From assembly GCF_038024035.1 (NCBI RefSeq), contig NZ_CP150664.1, positions 124,001 to 188,000 on the forward strand: a stretch of 64,000 nucleotides of DNA, given 5' to 3'. The DNA comes from Polaribacter pacificus. Lineage in GTDB: Bacteria > Bacteroidota > Bacteroidia > Flavobacteriales > Flavobacteriaceae. How positions within the stretch are numbered: the stretch's first letter is position 1; every line of letters begins with the position of its first letter. The notes under the pieces are model-generated. The model did not search any database, was not told the DNA's origin, and saw nothing but the letters and a program-made list of their open reading frames with translations. The translations under genes were made by a program, and so were the position numbers. Shown piece after piece: positions 8,214 to 16,718 of the stretch.

Positions 8214-9710
8214 ATGAATACGTATAAAATTATTTTTTTAGTTTTTATTTCACTTGCATTAGCATCCTGTGAAAAAATAGACATCAATGAAAACCCTAAC
8301 AAGGTTAGTCAAACACATCCAGATTTATTGTTAACACAAATAGCTTCAAGAGCTTTTCAAGTTCAAGGAAGAGGAGCTATGTATGCTTCGAGAATGATTG
8401 TGCAAACAGACGGTGAGAGCAGTGAGCAATATTACAAATGGGGTAGAGGTAGTTTTGATGGATTTAATCAATTGCGTCAAGTAACAAAAATGATAGAAGA
8501 GGCTACTAGGATAGAAAACAATTCTTACGTAGGTGTTGGTCACTTTTTTAGAGCTTATTATTTTTACAATATGGCCTTGTCATTTGGATCGATTCCTTAT
8601 GCAGATGCTTTAAAAGGAGAAACAGATCAATTGTATCAGCCAGCATACTCAAGTCAAAAAGAAGTGTTTGTAGGTGTTTTAAAAGAGTTAGAACAAGCAA
8701 ATAGTTTATTAGCTGGTAATGATTTTATCTCTGGTGATCCTATTTTTAATGGCGATGTTAGTAAGTGGAGAAAATTAGTCAATTCTTTTCGATTAAAAAT
8801 ATTGCTAAGTCTATCAAAAAAAGAGGCTGATACAGATTTACAAGTAAAGAGTAGCTTTGCTGCAATCTATGCATCAGAACCTATTATTTCTAGTTTTGAT
8901 GAAAGTGCTCGTTTAGATTTTGCTGATGTTGTAGATACTAGATATACAGAGTTTAACTCTAGTAGTTATGGATCTGGATTGTACATGTCTTCTACCTTTA
9001 TAGATCAATTAAAAGAGAGACAAGATCCAAGGTTGTTTATTTATGCAGATCGTACAAAACAAGCCAAAGAAAATGGTTTAGCAGTAAATGATTTCAATGC
9101 TTATGAAGGTGGTAACCCTACAGATCCTTACAACGATGTTAACTTGTTGGCAGCTGCTGGAAAAGTATCTAAAGTTAATGCAAGATACACTGTAGATCCA
9201 ACAACAGAAGCTCATAATTTATTGAGCTATTCTGAGGTTCAATTTATTTTGGCCGAAGCTGCTGTTAGAGGTTGGATAGCAACTGATGCAAAAACGCATT
9301 ATGAAAACGCAGTCAAAGCCAACTTTAAGTTCTATAATACTTATGCAAAAGGCAATAGAGTTGATGCTGTTGGTCAACAAGGATTTGTTACAGAAGCTGC
9401 TGCCAATACGTATCTTTCTGGAGCTAAAGTTCTTTTTACCAATGCAGTAACAGCAGATGAAAAATTATCGCTAATTTTAACTCAAAAGTATTTTACTTCT
9501 TTTTTACAAACAGGATGGAGAATGTACTTTGATCATTTGAGAACAGGTTATCCTGCATTCTCATATTTAGGAACCAATACACCTCCAACACGTTGGATTT
9601 ATCCATCTTCTGAGTACAATGATAACTCAGAGAATGTTTCGCAAGCAATCAAAGAACAGTTTGGAGCAGCTAATGATGAAATCCGTCAAAAAACTTGGTG
9701 GTTAAATTAA
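8214..9710 (+). CDS. SusD/RagB family nutrient-binding outer-membrane lipoprotein
   Basis: Surface lipoprotein of 498 residues that captures substrate and caps the partner SusC. A lipoprotein signal peptide with lipobox LASC is followed by EKIDINENPN, the usual N-terminal tether. The body is helical TPR-like with the SusD features FFRAYYFYNMALSFG near residue 110 and LLSYSEVQFILAEAAVRG near residue 340. The family ending EIRQKTWWLN is present. It starts six bases after susC, so the two are clearly co-transcribed. It resembles the SusD-like/SusD-2 group often paired with non-glycan SusCs, but the substrate cannot be read from sequence. Confidence 0.93.
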   Translation: MNTYKIIFLVFISLALASCEKIDINENPNKVSQTHPDLLLTQIASRAFQVQGRGAMYASRMIVQTDGESSEQYYKWGRGSFDGFNQLRQVTKMIEEATRIENNSYVGVGHFFRAYYFYNMALSFGSIPYADALKGETDQLYQPAYSSQKEVFVGVLKELEQANSLLAGNDFISGDPIFNGDVSKWRKLVNSFRLKILLSLSKKEADTDLQVKSSFAAIYASEPIISSFDESARLDFADVVDTRYTEFNSSSYGSGLYMSSTFIDQLKERQDPRLFIYADRTKQAKENGLAVNDFNAYEGGNPTDPYNDVNLLAAAGKVSKVNARYTVDPTTEAHNLLSYSEVQFILAEAAVRGWIATDAKTHYENAVKANFKFYNTYAKGNRVDAVGQQGFVTEAAANTYLSGAKVLFTNAVTADEKLSLILTQKYFTSFLQTGWRMYFDHLRTGYPAFSYLGTNTPPTRWIYPSSEYNDNSENVSQAIKEQFGAANDEIRQKTWWLN

Positions 9711-9716
9711 TCAATC

Positions 9717-9746
9717 AAAAAGCCGCAATTTAAGTTGCGGCTTTTT
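9717..9746 (+). terminator. Terminator between susD and the phosphatase genes
   Basis: A perfect 12-bp stem AAAAAGCCGCAA (9717-9728) / TTGCGGCTTTTT (9735-9746) with a 6-base loop, placed directly after susD and 11 bp before the next start. It probably attenuates, so that phosphatase expression is lower than susCD or needs read-through. Confidence 0.85.
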
Positions 9747-9756
9747 AAATTTTAGA

Positions 9757-11346
9757 ATGATGAAAACAAAATTAATAGTTAGGCTCAGCATTTTTTTTCT
9801 ATGCAGCAGTATTTCTGCTCAAACCATTGAGATAGCACCTTATTTACAAGATGCAAATCCAACTAGTATAAAAATTATGTGGCAAACAGATTTTGGAGAT
9901 GAGGCTATGGTTCTTTGGGGAACTTCTCCAAAACTAGGGAAGCGAAGCTCCGGAACATCTTTTGATATCAATTTTACAGAAAAACGAGTGCATGAAGTGC
10001 ATTTAGAAGGGTTGAAGAGGTTTACAACATATTATTATAAAGTGAAGACTGGGAAAACTGTTTCTCAATTGTATCAATTTAAAACACCTCCTTTTGCAGG
10101 AGATATCAAAAAGTTTAACATTTTGGCGATGAGTGATATGCAAATCGACAATGAGCACCCGTCAAAATTTTTAGAAATTGTAGAAGACGGTGTGCTCCCA
10201 TATTTAAAATCTAAAAACCAAAAGGATGTTTCAGAAAATTTAGCGATGGTTGTGATTCCTGGAGATTTGGTTCAGAGTGGAACTAATTTTAGTCAATGGC
10301 AAGAACACTTTTTTAAGCCAGCACAAAACTTATTTTCAAAAGTCCCTGTATATCCAGTACCTGGAAATCACGAGCGGAATTCTGATTTTTACTTTAAATA
10401 TTTTCACCTTCCAAAAAATGGAAGCCCAGAATACGCTGAGCATTGGTGGTATAAAGATTATTCAAATACTCGTGTAATTGGCTTAGACTCAAATGATGGG
10501 TATAGAGATATAAAACAACAGTTATCTTGGTTAGAAAAACTCTTAAAAAAAACAGCAGAAAACCCTGATATCGATTTTGTATTTGCACAATTACATCACC
10601 CTCATAAATCAGAACTTTGGATTCCTGGAGAAACTGATTTTACAGGAAAAGTTATCAAGTTACTAGAAGAGTTCTCAAAAAAAACAGGCAAACCTAGTCT
10701 GCACTTTTTTGGACATACACATGGGTATTCTAGAGGGCAATCTAAAGAGCACAAACACCTTTGGGTAAATGTAGCTTCAGCAGGAGGAGCTATAGATAAT
10801 TGGGGTGAGTTTGAAGGTAGAGATTACGATGAGTTTACGGTTACACAAGATGAATACGGTTTTGTACTAGCCACTGTAGATCCATCAAAAGAAAATCCAT
10901 CTTTTACTCTAAAAAGAATTAGCAGAGGAAACAATCTAGAATTTAGAGATAACGAGCTTACTGATAGTATTACCGTCTATAAAAATAGAGTTGCTCCAAT
11001 AAAGCCAAACTTAATTTCACTAAACAATACAGTCCAAGAAATAGAAGGTTTAAAACTAAAAGCGAGCCCTTTTACCAGCAAATTAACTTCAGCGATTCAT
11101 GCAGCTGCACAATGGCAAGTTGCCACGGAAACAACTTTTACAAAACTTGTTTTTGACAGTTGGAAACAGCATGAAAACTGGTATTACAAGGTAAACCGAC
11201 AAAAAGATGATGATCTTACAGATGAGCAAGTTAGACGTTTGCAACCCAATACAACCTATTATGCAAGGGTACGTTACAGAGATCAATATTTAAACTGGAG
11301 TGACTGGTCAGAAATACGCACTTTTAAAACTAAAAAAAATGATTAA
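9757..11346 (+). CDS. Purple-acid-phosphatase-like metallophosphoesterase with FN3-type domains
   Basis: Secreted phosphoesterase of 529 residues. Signal peptide (1-22), an N-terminal purple-acid-phosphatase/fibronectin-III domain (~24-112: APYLQDANPTSIKIMWQTD, TTYYYKVKTG) and a calcineurin-like metallophosphoesterase core (~118-375). Its dinuclear metal ligands are D127 (SDMQ), D170 (PGDL), N204-H205 (GNHE), H280 (QLHHP) and GHTH 319-322. A second FN3-like domain occupies ~410-525. Likely role: release of phosphate from organic phosphomonoesters or diesters in the periplasm or at the surface. Two adjacent ATG codons (9757, 9760) make the start ambiguous by one residue. It overlaps the next gene by 8 bp. 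Confidence 0.88.
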   Translation: MMKTKLIVRLSIFFLCSSISAQTIEIAPYLQDANPTSIKIMWQTDFGDEAMVLWGTSPKLGKRSSGTSFDINFTEKRVHEVHLEGLKRFTTYYYKVKTGKTVSQLYQFKTPPFAGDIKKFNILAMSDMQIDNEHPSKFLEIVEDGVLPYLKSKNQKDVSENLAMVVIPGDLVQSGTNFSQWQEHFFKPAQNLFSKVPVYPVPGNHERNSDFYFKYFHLPKNGSPEYAEHWWYKDYSNTRVIGLDSNDGYRDIKQQLSWLEKLLKKTAENPDIDFVFAQLHHPHKSELWIPGETDFTGKVIKLLEEFSKKTGKPSLHFFGHTHGYSRGQSKEHKHLWVNVASAGGAIDNWGEFEGRDYDEFTVTQDEYGFVLATVDPSKENPSFTLKRISRGNNLEFRDNELTDSITVYKNRVAPIKPNLISLNNTVQEIEGLKLKASPFTSKLTSAIHAAAQWQVATETTFTKLVFDSWKQHENWYYKVNRQKDDDLTDEQVRRLQPNTTYYARVRYRDQYLNWSDWSEIRTFKTKKND

Positions 11347-12430
11347 AAAATTTATAATATTCAGTGTTTTAAGCATCGCTTTTAGCGGATGTAATCAACC
11401 TGCAGAACTTGCAGACTCCCCAAAGGTGATTGTGATTACTTTAGATGGTCTGCGTTGGCAAGAACTGTTTTCTGGAGCAGACTCTTTGTTGGTAACCAAC
11501 AAAACTTATGTAGATAATCCAGAGGCTTTAAAAAAGGAGTTTTGGAGACCGACAGCAGCCGAAAGGAGACAGGCTTTATTTCCATTTGTTTGGGATGTAA
11601 TAGCAACACAAGGACAACTCCATGGCAATAGAACTTTGGGTAGTAAAATGAATTTGACTAACGGGATGCATTTTTCATATCCTGGTTATAATGAGATTTT
11701 AACAGGAGTGGCAGATGATGCTCGTATCGATAGTAATAAAAAAATGCCAAACCCAAATACTACGGTTTTAGAGTATGCTCAAAATTCAGAAGTCTATGCA
11801 GGAAAAGTTGCTGCATTTGGTAGCTGGGATGTGTTTCCGTTTATCATCAACGAAGAGCGAAGCGGTTTGTATGTGAATGCAGGTTTTAAAAAGGCACAAG
11901 GAACTCAGTTAACTGATAAAGAAATCTTTTTAAATGAATTGCAGGATCAAGTACCAAGCCCTTGGGGGAGTGTTCGTTTGGATGCTTTTACGCATCATTA
12001 CGCCTTAGAAACTCTTAAAGAAAAACATCCGAGTTTGGTGTATATATCGTACGGAGAAACAGATGATTTTGCACATGATGGCAAGTACGACGCCTATTTA
12101 AAATCGGCTAAAAACACAGATGCATTTCTCCGTCAACTTTGGGATTTTGTTCAGCAAGACCCTTTTTACAAAGATCAAACTACCTTTGTAATAACTACAG
12201 ATCACGGAAGAGGGACCCAGCCATTAGACACATGGAAGCACCATGGAAACTCAATTAAAAATACTGATCAAGTATGGTTGATGGCTTATGGTAAAGGGAT
12301 TGATGCGCAGGGAGAAATCTCAGTAGAAGAGCAAATCTATACAAATCAAATTGCGGCTACTGTTGCTAAATTATTAGGTCTAAAAATTCCCAATAAAAAC
12401 ATTGGAGCTCCATTTGTTTTTGTAAAATAA
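11339..12430 (+). CDS. Alkaline-phosphatase-superfamily lipoprotein (phosphatase/phosphodiesterase)
   Basis: A 363-residue predicted lipoprotein (lipobox FSGC near residue 18). Superfamily metal-binding and nucleophile motifs are in order: VITLDGLRW (Asp), FSYPGYNEILTG (Ser in the position of the Thr/Ser nucleophile), YGETDDFAHDG (Asp/His), TTDHGRG (Asp-His) and a WKHHG histidine. Family members hydrolyse phosphomonoesters, phosphodiesters or phosphonates; the specificity here is unknown. The start ATG 11339 overlaps the preceding phosphatase stop by 8 bp, so translational coupling is likely. An upstream in-frame start at 11300 would bury the lipobox signal and was rejected. With susCD it forms a putative organophosphate uptake locus. 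Confidence 0.85.
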   Translation: MIKKFIIFSVLSIAFSGCNQPAELADSPKVIVITLDGLRWQELFSGADSLLVTNKTYVDNPEALKKEFWRPTAAERRQALFPFVWDVIATQGQLHGNRTLGSKMNLTNGMHFSYPGYNEILTGVADDARIDSNKKMPNPNTTVLEYAQNSEVYAGKVAAFGSWDVFPFIINEERSGLYVNAGFKKAQGTQLTDKEIFLNELQDQVPSPWGSVRLDAFTHHYALETLKEKHPSLVYISYGETDDFAHDGKYDAYLKSAKNTDAFLRQLWDFVQQDPFYKDQTTFVITTDHGRGTQPLDTWKHHGNSIKNTDQVWLMAYGKGIDAQGEISVEEQIYTNQIAATVAKLLGLKIPNKNIGAPFVFVK

Positions 12431-12450
12431 ATAAAAGAAAAAACTAATTT

Positions 12451-12478
12451 TAAAAGCCTTCGATTTCGGAGGCTTTTA
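12451..12478. terminator. Bidirectional terminator between the phosphatase operon and xerD
   Basis: Stem TAAAAGCCTTCG (12451-12462) / CGGAGGCTTTTA (12467-12478) with a 4-base loop and A/T flanks on both sides, between convergent genes. The xerD stop codon (12476-12478) lies inside the hairpin. Confidence 0.8.
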
Positions 12479-13372
12479 TTTTCTTGGATGGAATTTTTCT
12501 ACGACAGTTTTTAAGTACGATTTATCTAAATGTACATAAACTTCGGTTGTGGTAATACTTTCATGCCCTAACATTTGCTGGATAGCCCTTAGATCAGCCC
12601 CGCCTTCTAACAAATGAGTTGCAAAAGAATGTCTCAAAGTATGTGGGCTAATAGTTTTGTTTAAATTGATTTTTGTAGCCAAATCTTTTAAAATGATAAA
12701 GATCATTTGCCTGGTTAGCGCTTTACCTCTTCTGTTTAAGAAAAGAGTGTCTTCATAACCTTTTTGAGGTGTTATTTTAGATCGAATTTGATGCAAATAT
12801 GTGGTGATGTATTTTTGGGCATTGTAATGTATGGGCGTTAAACGTTCTTTATTGCCTTTTCCAACAACCCGAATAAAGCCCTCATCAAAAAACAAATCAG
12901 AGATTCTCAAGCTGGTTAATTCACTTACACGTAAGCCACAACTGTAAAGAGTTTCTATTAGGGTTCTGTTTCGCTCCCCTTGAGGATGGCTTAGGTCTAT
13001 AGCGCTAATAAGTTTATTGATTTCTGTTTCAGAAAGTGTGTCTGGAAGTTTTCTTCCAATTTTTGGACTCTCTATCAATTCTGTAGGATTGTCATTTCTA
13101 TAATCTTCAAAAATTAAAAAATCAAAAAAATTCCTCAAACCAGAGATGATTCTTGATTGACTGCTCGCACTAACTTGTTTGGCTATTTCATAAATAAACC
13201 CTTGTAAATCACTTGTGTCAATATGAAGAGGACTCACTTGTATTTTATGAGTTTCTAAATACAGCATAAGCTTACGAACATCTCTATGATAATTTTCAAT
13301 AGTATTGGTAGATAGTCCGCGTTCAATTTTTAAGTAAAGTTGGTAATCTGTTAGTGCTTGTTGCCATTTCAT
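12476..13372 (-). CDS. xerD: Site-specific tyrosine recombinase XerD
   Basis: A 298-residue recombinase of the usual XerC/D length. The N-terminal SAM-like core-binding domain (~1-85) begins WQQALTDYQLYLKIERGLS. The C-terminal catalytic domain carries the RHRHY set: R in SCGLRVSEL, HTLRHSFATH, GHESITTTEVY with the nucleophilic Tyr near residue 280. It resolves chromosome dimers at dif with its partner XerC. It is a chromosomal housekeeping copy beside aroQ, with no sign of an integrated element or att site. XerC cannot be excluded by eye, but XerD is the usual annotation in this context. Confidence 0.9.
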   Translation of the reverse strand: MKWQQALTDYQLYLKIERGLSTNTIENYHRDVRKLMLYLETHKIQVSPLHIDTSDLQGFIYEIAKQVSASSQSRIISGLRNFFDFLIFEDYRNDNPTELIESPKIGRKLPDTLSETEINKLISAIDLSHPQGERNRTLIETLYSCGLRVSELTSLRISDLFFDEGFIRVVGKGNKERLTPIHYNAQKYITTYLHQIRSKITPQKGYEDTLFLNRRGKALTRQMIFIILKDLATKINLNKTISPHTLRHSFATHLLEGGADLRAIQQMLGHESITTTEVYVHLDKSYLKTVVEKFHPRK

Positions 13373-13463
13373 AGAGACTTAAATATCTAAAAGATGAGTT
13401 ACTAAAATAGGTTTTTAAAAAAATGAAAGGTATATTAGCCTTAACTATTTATCCCATAAAAAT

Positions 13464-13994
13464 ATGAAAAATCTATTTAGTTTATTCGTAGTCGTGTTTT
13501 TAAGTTATGGTACTTTGGCAGCTCAAGATAAAACTTTTGGGGTGAGTGTTGGTTATCAGTATGTTGGCGCAGTAGTAGATGGGGGAGGTTATTCTGGGTT
13601 TGATGGTGCATCTGGGTATTATATAGGTGTTTTTAAAAATTTTCATGTCATCGAAAAGTTAAGCTTTCAGCCAGAAGTAGCTTTTAGTCAAACCTTTAGT
13701 CAATCAGAAAGTATGAGTCAAATTATGCTTCCCATGTTATTGAAATACGAAATGACTCAAGGATTTAGTGTACAAGGAGGGCCTCTAATGGGTATTGCCT
13801 TAGAAGAGTCACCTGGGATTAAATCATTTGGTGTGGCTTTTGCAATTGGAGCTGCCTATGATTTTTCTGAGCTTTTGTTTTTTTCTATTCGCTATGCATT
13901 TGGAGCCTCAAATCAATTAGAAGATCAAGTTTTTCCAGGCGTTACCGGAAGGTATAATTATTTTCAGGCTGGTTTAGCCTATCGATTTTTATAA
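13464..13994 (+). CDS. Small outer-membrane beta-barrel protein (OmpA/OmpX-like porin family)
   Basis: A 176-residue protein with a signal peptide (1-20, ending GTLAAQ) and alternating hydrophobic strands consistent with an eight-stranded barrel: FGVSVGYQYVGAVV, YYIGVFKNFHVI, LSFQPEVAFSQTF, FSVQGGPLMGIAL, AFAIGAAYDF, YFQAGLAYRFL. It ends in an aromatic-rich strand as expected for BAM substrates. The function is unknown. It is divergent from xerD and 34 bp before aroQ, so it may share a transcript with aroQ. Confidence 0.8.
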   Translation: MKNLFSLFVVVFLSYGTLAAQDKTFGVSVGYQYVGAVVDGGGYSGFDGASGYYIGVFKNFHVIEKLSFQPEVAFSQTFSQSESMSQIMLPMLLKYEMTQGFSVQGGPLMGIALEESPGIKSFGVAFAIGAAYDFSELLFFSIRYAFGASNQLEDQVFPGVTGRYNYFQAGLAYRFL

Positions 13995-14028
13995 ATTAAT
14001 AAATTCTATTTTTACAAAAATATTTCAA

Positions 14029-14442
14029 GTGAAGTTAATTATTATAAACGGACCGAATTTAAATTTATTAGGCAAGAGAGAACCTCATATTTATGGGGCA
14101 ACAACCTTTGAGGAGTCTTATACAGCTCTGCAAAATAAATACCCAACAGTAGATTTACATTATTTTCAATCCAACATAGAAGGCGAATTGATAGACAAAC
14201 TACACCAAGTTGGTTTTGATTTTGATGGGATTATTTTAAATGCTGCTGCTTATACTCATACTTCGGTTGGTATTGGAGATGCGGTAAAAGGGATTGAAAC
14301 TCCCGTTGTAGAAGTGCATATTTCTAATGTACATGCTAGAGAAGAATTTAGGCATGTAAGTTTTATAGCGCCCAATGCAAAAGGAGTCATAGCTGGTTTT
14401 GGAATTAAAAGTTATCAATTGGCTATTGAAAGTTTTTTATAA
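14029..14442 (+). CDS. aroQ: Type II 3-dehydroquinate dehydratase
   Basis: Cytoplasmic shikimate-pathway enzyme converting 3-dehydroquinate to 3-dehydroshikimate. The 137 residues carry the type II signatures NGPNLNLLGKREPHIYG (catalytic Tyr), FQSNIEGELID, ILNAAAYTHTS and EVHISNVHAREEFRH (catalytic His/Arg). The start is GTG at 14029, because the conserved KLIIINGPN strand begins immediately after it. The 3' end overlaps the convergent GNAT gene by 6 bp. Confidence 0.97.
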   Translation: MKLIIINGPNLNLLGKREPHIYGATTFEESYTALQNKYPTVDLHYFQSNIEGELIDKLHQVGFDFDGIILNAAAYTHTSVGIGDAVKGIETPVVEVHISNVHAREEFRHVSFIAPNAKGVIAGFGIKSYQLAIESFL

Positions 14443-14898
14443 GGTAAGCTTCATTTTAATGTCAGCTCTTTCGTAATGCACATCCTTTTCTAGTTCAACT
14501 TCTATAAATCCAACTTTTTTATACAAATTAATGGCTGGCTCTAGCCTTCTATTTGAATACAGCATAATATTTTTCCAACCTTGATTTTTAGAAAAAGCAA
14601 TGCAATAGTCAATGAGTTGTTGACCAATTTTTTTTCCTTGATATTTGGGTAAAACAGCCATTTTACTCAACTCAAAACACTCCTTTTCGTTAATTAAAGC
14701 AACAGTACCCACAATCTCATTCTCATAAGTAGCAAAAAAAATAAAGCCACCTTTGTCAAGTATATACGTTTGTGGATTGCTTAAAACCTTTTCATCATAA
14801 GGCTCTACATAAAAGTATGTTTGTAGCCATTCTATGTTTAAATTATAAAAATCCTTTGCAAATTCTTTTTTAAAAGGAATAATAGAAACTTCTAGCAT
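14437..14898 (-). CDS. GNAT family N-acetyltransferase
   Basis: A 153-residue acetyl-CoA-dependent acyltransferase. The acetyl-CoA pyrophosphate loop is visible as LPKYQGKKIGQQLI (Q/RxxGxG/A type). The following NIMLYSNRRLEPAINLYKKVGF is typical of the C-terminal half. The acceptor is unknown. It starts three bases after the ftcD stop codon on the same strand, so the two are probably one transcript. A link to histidine catabolism is possible but not shown. Confidence 0.85.
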   Translation of the reverse strand: MLEVSIIPFKKEFAKDFYNLNIEWLQTYFYVEPYDEKVLSNPQTYILDKGGFIFFATYENEIVGTVALINEKECFELSKMAVLPKYQGKKIGQQLIDYCIAFSKNQGWKNIMLYSNRRLEPAINLYKKVGFIEVELEKDVHYERADIKMKLTL

Positions 14899-14901
14899 AG
14901 T

Positions 14902-16596
14902 TTAAATTTTTGCGTCTACAATTGCCATCATCTCTTGCTCCAAAGCAATGGCTTTTTCATAAATGTTTTTTGCGTCAAAAAGAATTTTTTCTGCAAAAAC
15001 GCTATCTTTTATGTCTTTTGCATTGATGCGAACATTAAAATAAGCACCAATAACAGCAGTTCTTGCGCATAAGGCACCCACACCAGCGTCAGAAAGTGAA
15101 TTTTGCAATCCATTTTTTGCCATTTCTAGCATTACTTCCATAGAATTACAAGCTGTTTCCATCACTTTAAAAGGGATTTCTGTAGCATATTTTGTCGCAT
15201 CTTCAATGGCTTTTTTTCTGATGATTATTTCTTCTTCGGTTGTTTTTGGCAAGCGAAATCCATCTATAATTTTATTAAAAGCATTGGTGTCTTCATCGAC
15301 TAAAAACAGCAATTCATTTTTGTATTTCTGTCCTTTTTCTGCCCAATCAGAGAAATATTCCCATTGGTCATCCCAGCCAGGTTTGTGTGCTGATAAATTG
15401 GCGACCATCGTTCCTAAAGAAACGCCTAAAGTACCAACGTATGCAGCGATACTTCCTCCGCCTGGAGCCATAGATTCAGATGCAGTTTCTTCTGCAAAAT
15501 CTTTTACACTAAAGTCGATGAGTTTTTTTGAAGCTTTAGAATTCATTACATATTCAATGATTCTTTCTTGTGGATTAAATGGTTTTAAATCATCCAAGCC
15601 CAAAGATTTGACCGCTATTTTAATTTTTTCAGACTCACTAATACCTATGGAGCGCTGTTGTTTTTTTAAAAAATAATCTGCAGCATCAAGCATAGCTTTT
15701 AATGGAACTAGTCCAACCAGTTCTGAGCCAGTGACCCGTAAACCTCTTTTTGTAGCTGCCTTATCTGATTCATCAAAGGCTTCATGCATAGAGGTTATGC
15801 TAATATTGGTTAAATTATAAGAAATCTGTGCAATTCCATATTCTTCTATGTACCAGCCAATCCCTTTTACAGCTTTTAGTTTTCCTGGAATCCGAATGGG
15901 TTCTCCGTTTTTGTCTAAGGCTTTTTTTCCTGTAATCGGGTTTCCTATTCTTTTTACTCTTCCGGCTTCTCTAACATCAAAAGCAATAGCGTTGGCTCTT
16001 CTGCTAGAAGTAGTGTTTAAGTTGACGTTATAGGCAATTAAAAAGTCTCTTGCAGAAATTGCAGTCACACCAGAGCTTATAGTGCTCTTATTGAATTTTT
16101 CTGGTCCAAAATCAGGTTTCCAAAGCGTATTGCTTAATTTGTCTTTAAGGCCTTCATATTCACCAGAACGAACAGTAGCTAAATTTTTTCTTTCTTTTGA
16201 GGTTGCTGCATTTTCATAAAAATAACCAGAAATACCCAATTCATCACCCACGCGTTTCCCAAGTTGATGTGCATAGCGGACTGTTTCTTCCATGCTAATA
16301 TTAGCAATTGGCACAAGCGGGCATACATCGGTGGCACCAAAACGAGGATGAGCCCCAGTATGTGAACTCATATCAATTAGTTCAGCTGCTTTTTTGATTA
16401 ATAAAAAAGCAGCGTCGATAACTTGCTGAGGTTCACCAACAAATGTAATCACAGTTCTGTTGGTAGCTTTACCTGGATCAACATCTAGGAGTTGAACACC
16501 TTCGACTGTTTTTACGATATTGGCAATGGCGTTTATTTTTTGCATATCGCGTCCTTCACTAATATTCGGAACACATTCTATGAGTTGTCTATTCAT
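14902..16596 (-). CDS. ftcD: Bifunctional glutamate formimidoyltransferase / formimidoyl-THF cyclodeaminase
   Basis: A 564-residue fusion like the vertebrate FTCD. The N-terminal formimidoyltransferase part (~1-325) starts with RQLIECVPNISEGRD and contains SSHTGAHPRFGATDVCP. The C-terminal cyclodeaminase part (~350-560) contains ESMAPGGGSIAAYVG. Together they move the formimino group of N-formiminoglutamate, from histidine breakdown, to tetrahydrofolate and deaminate it to methenyl-THF. No other hut gene is present in the window. It is divergent from the polysaccharide cluster. Confidence 0.93.
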   Translation of the reverse strand: MNRQLIECVPNISEGRDMQKINAIANIVKTVEGVQLLDVDPGKATNRTVITFVGEPQQVIDAAFLLIKKAAELIDMSSHTGAHPRFGATDVCPLVPIANISMEETVRYAHQLGKRVGDELGISGYFYENAATSKERKNLATVRSGEYEGLKDKLSNTLWKPDFGPEKFNKSTISSGVTAISARDFLIAYNVNLNTTSSRRANAIAFDVREAGRVKRIGNPITGKKALDKNGEPIRIPGKLKAVKGIGWYIEEYGIAQISYNLTNISITSMHEAFDESDKAATKRGLRVTGSELVGLVPLKAMLDAADYFLKKQQRSIGISESEKIKIAVKSLGLDDLKPFNPQERIIEYVMNSKASKKLIDFSVKDFAEETASESMAPGGGSIAAYVGTLGVSLGTMVANLSAHKPGWDDQWEYFSDWAEKGQKYKNELLFLVDEDTNAFNKIIDGFRLPKTTEEEIIIRKKAIEDATKYATEIPFKVMETACNSMEVMLEMAKNGLQNSLSDAGVGALCARTAVIGAYFNVRINAKDIKDSVFAEKILFDAKNIYEKAIALEQEMMAIVDAKI

Positions 16597-16667
16597 GGCT
16601 TTAAAAGATTATTCTTTTCAAAAATAAAAGAATCAGGGTAAACTCTATCCTTTTTTAGGAAAAATGA

Positions 16668-16700
16668 ATTGGGAATTTGCACCAAATAAGGTTATATTTG
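16668..16700 (+). promoter_or_regulatory. Candidate promoter of the polysaccharide cluster
   Basis: ATTG (16668-16671) and TATATTTG (16693-16700) are separated by 21 bases, a good fit to the Bacteroidota -33/-7 pattern. The predicted start near 16707 is a dozen bases before the first gene of the cluster (ATG 16719). Confidence 0.55.
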
Positions 16701-16718
16701 ATTTTTATAATTTTTTGA

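Noticed and set aside
11300..11338. Upstream extension of the alkaline-phosphatase-like lipoprotein
   Set aside because: It would add 13 charged residues before the signal peptide and place most of the added sequence inside the preceding gene; ATG 11339 gives a proper lipoprotein signal.
12476..13372. Tyrosine recombinase as a sign of an integrated mobile element
   Set aside because: Length, motifs and neighbours fit the chromosomal XerD. No att repeats, phage or conjugation genes surround it.
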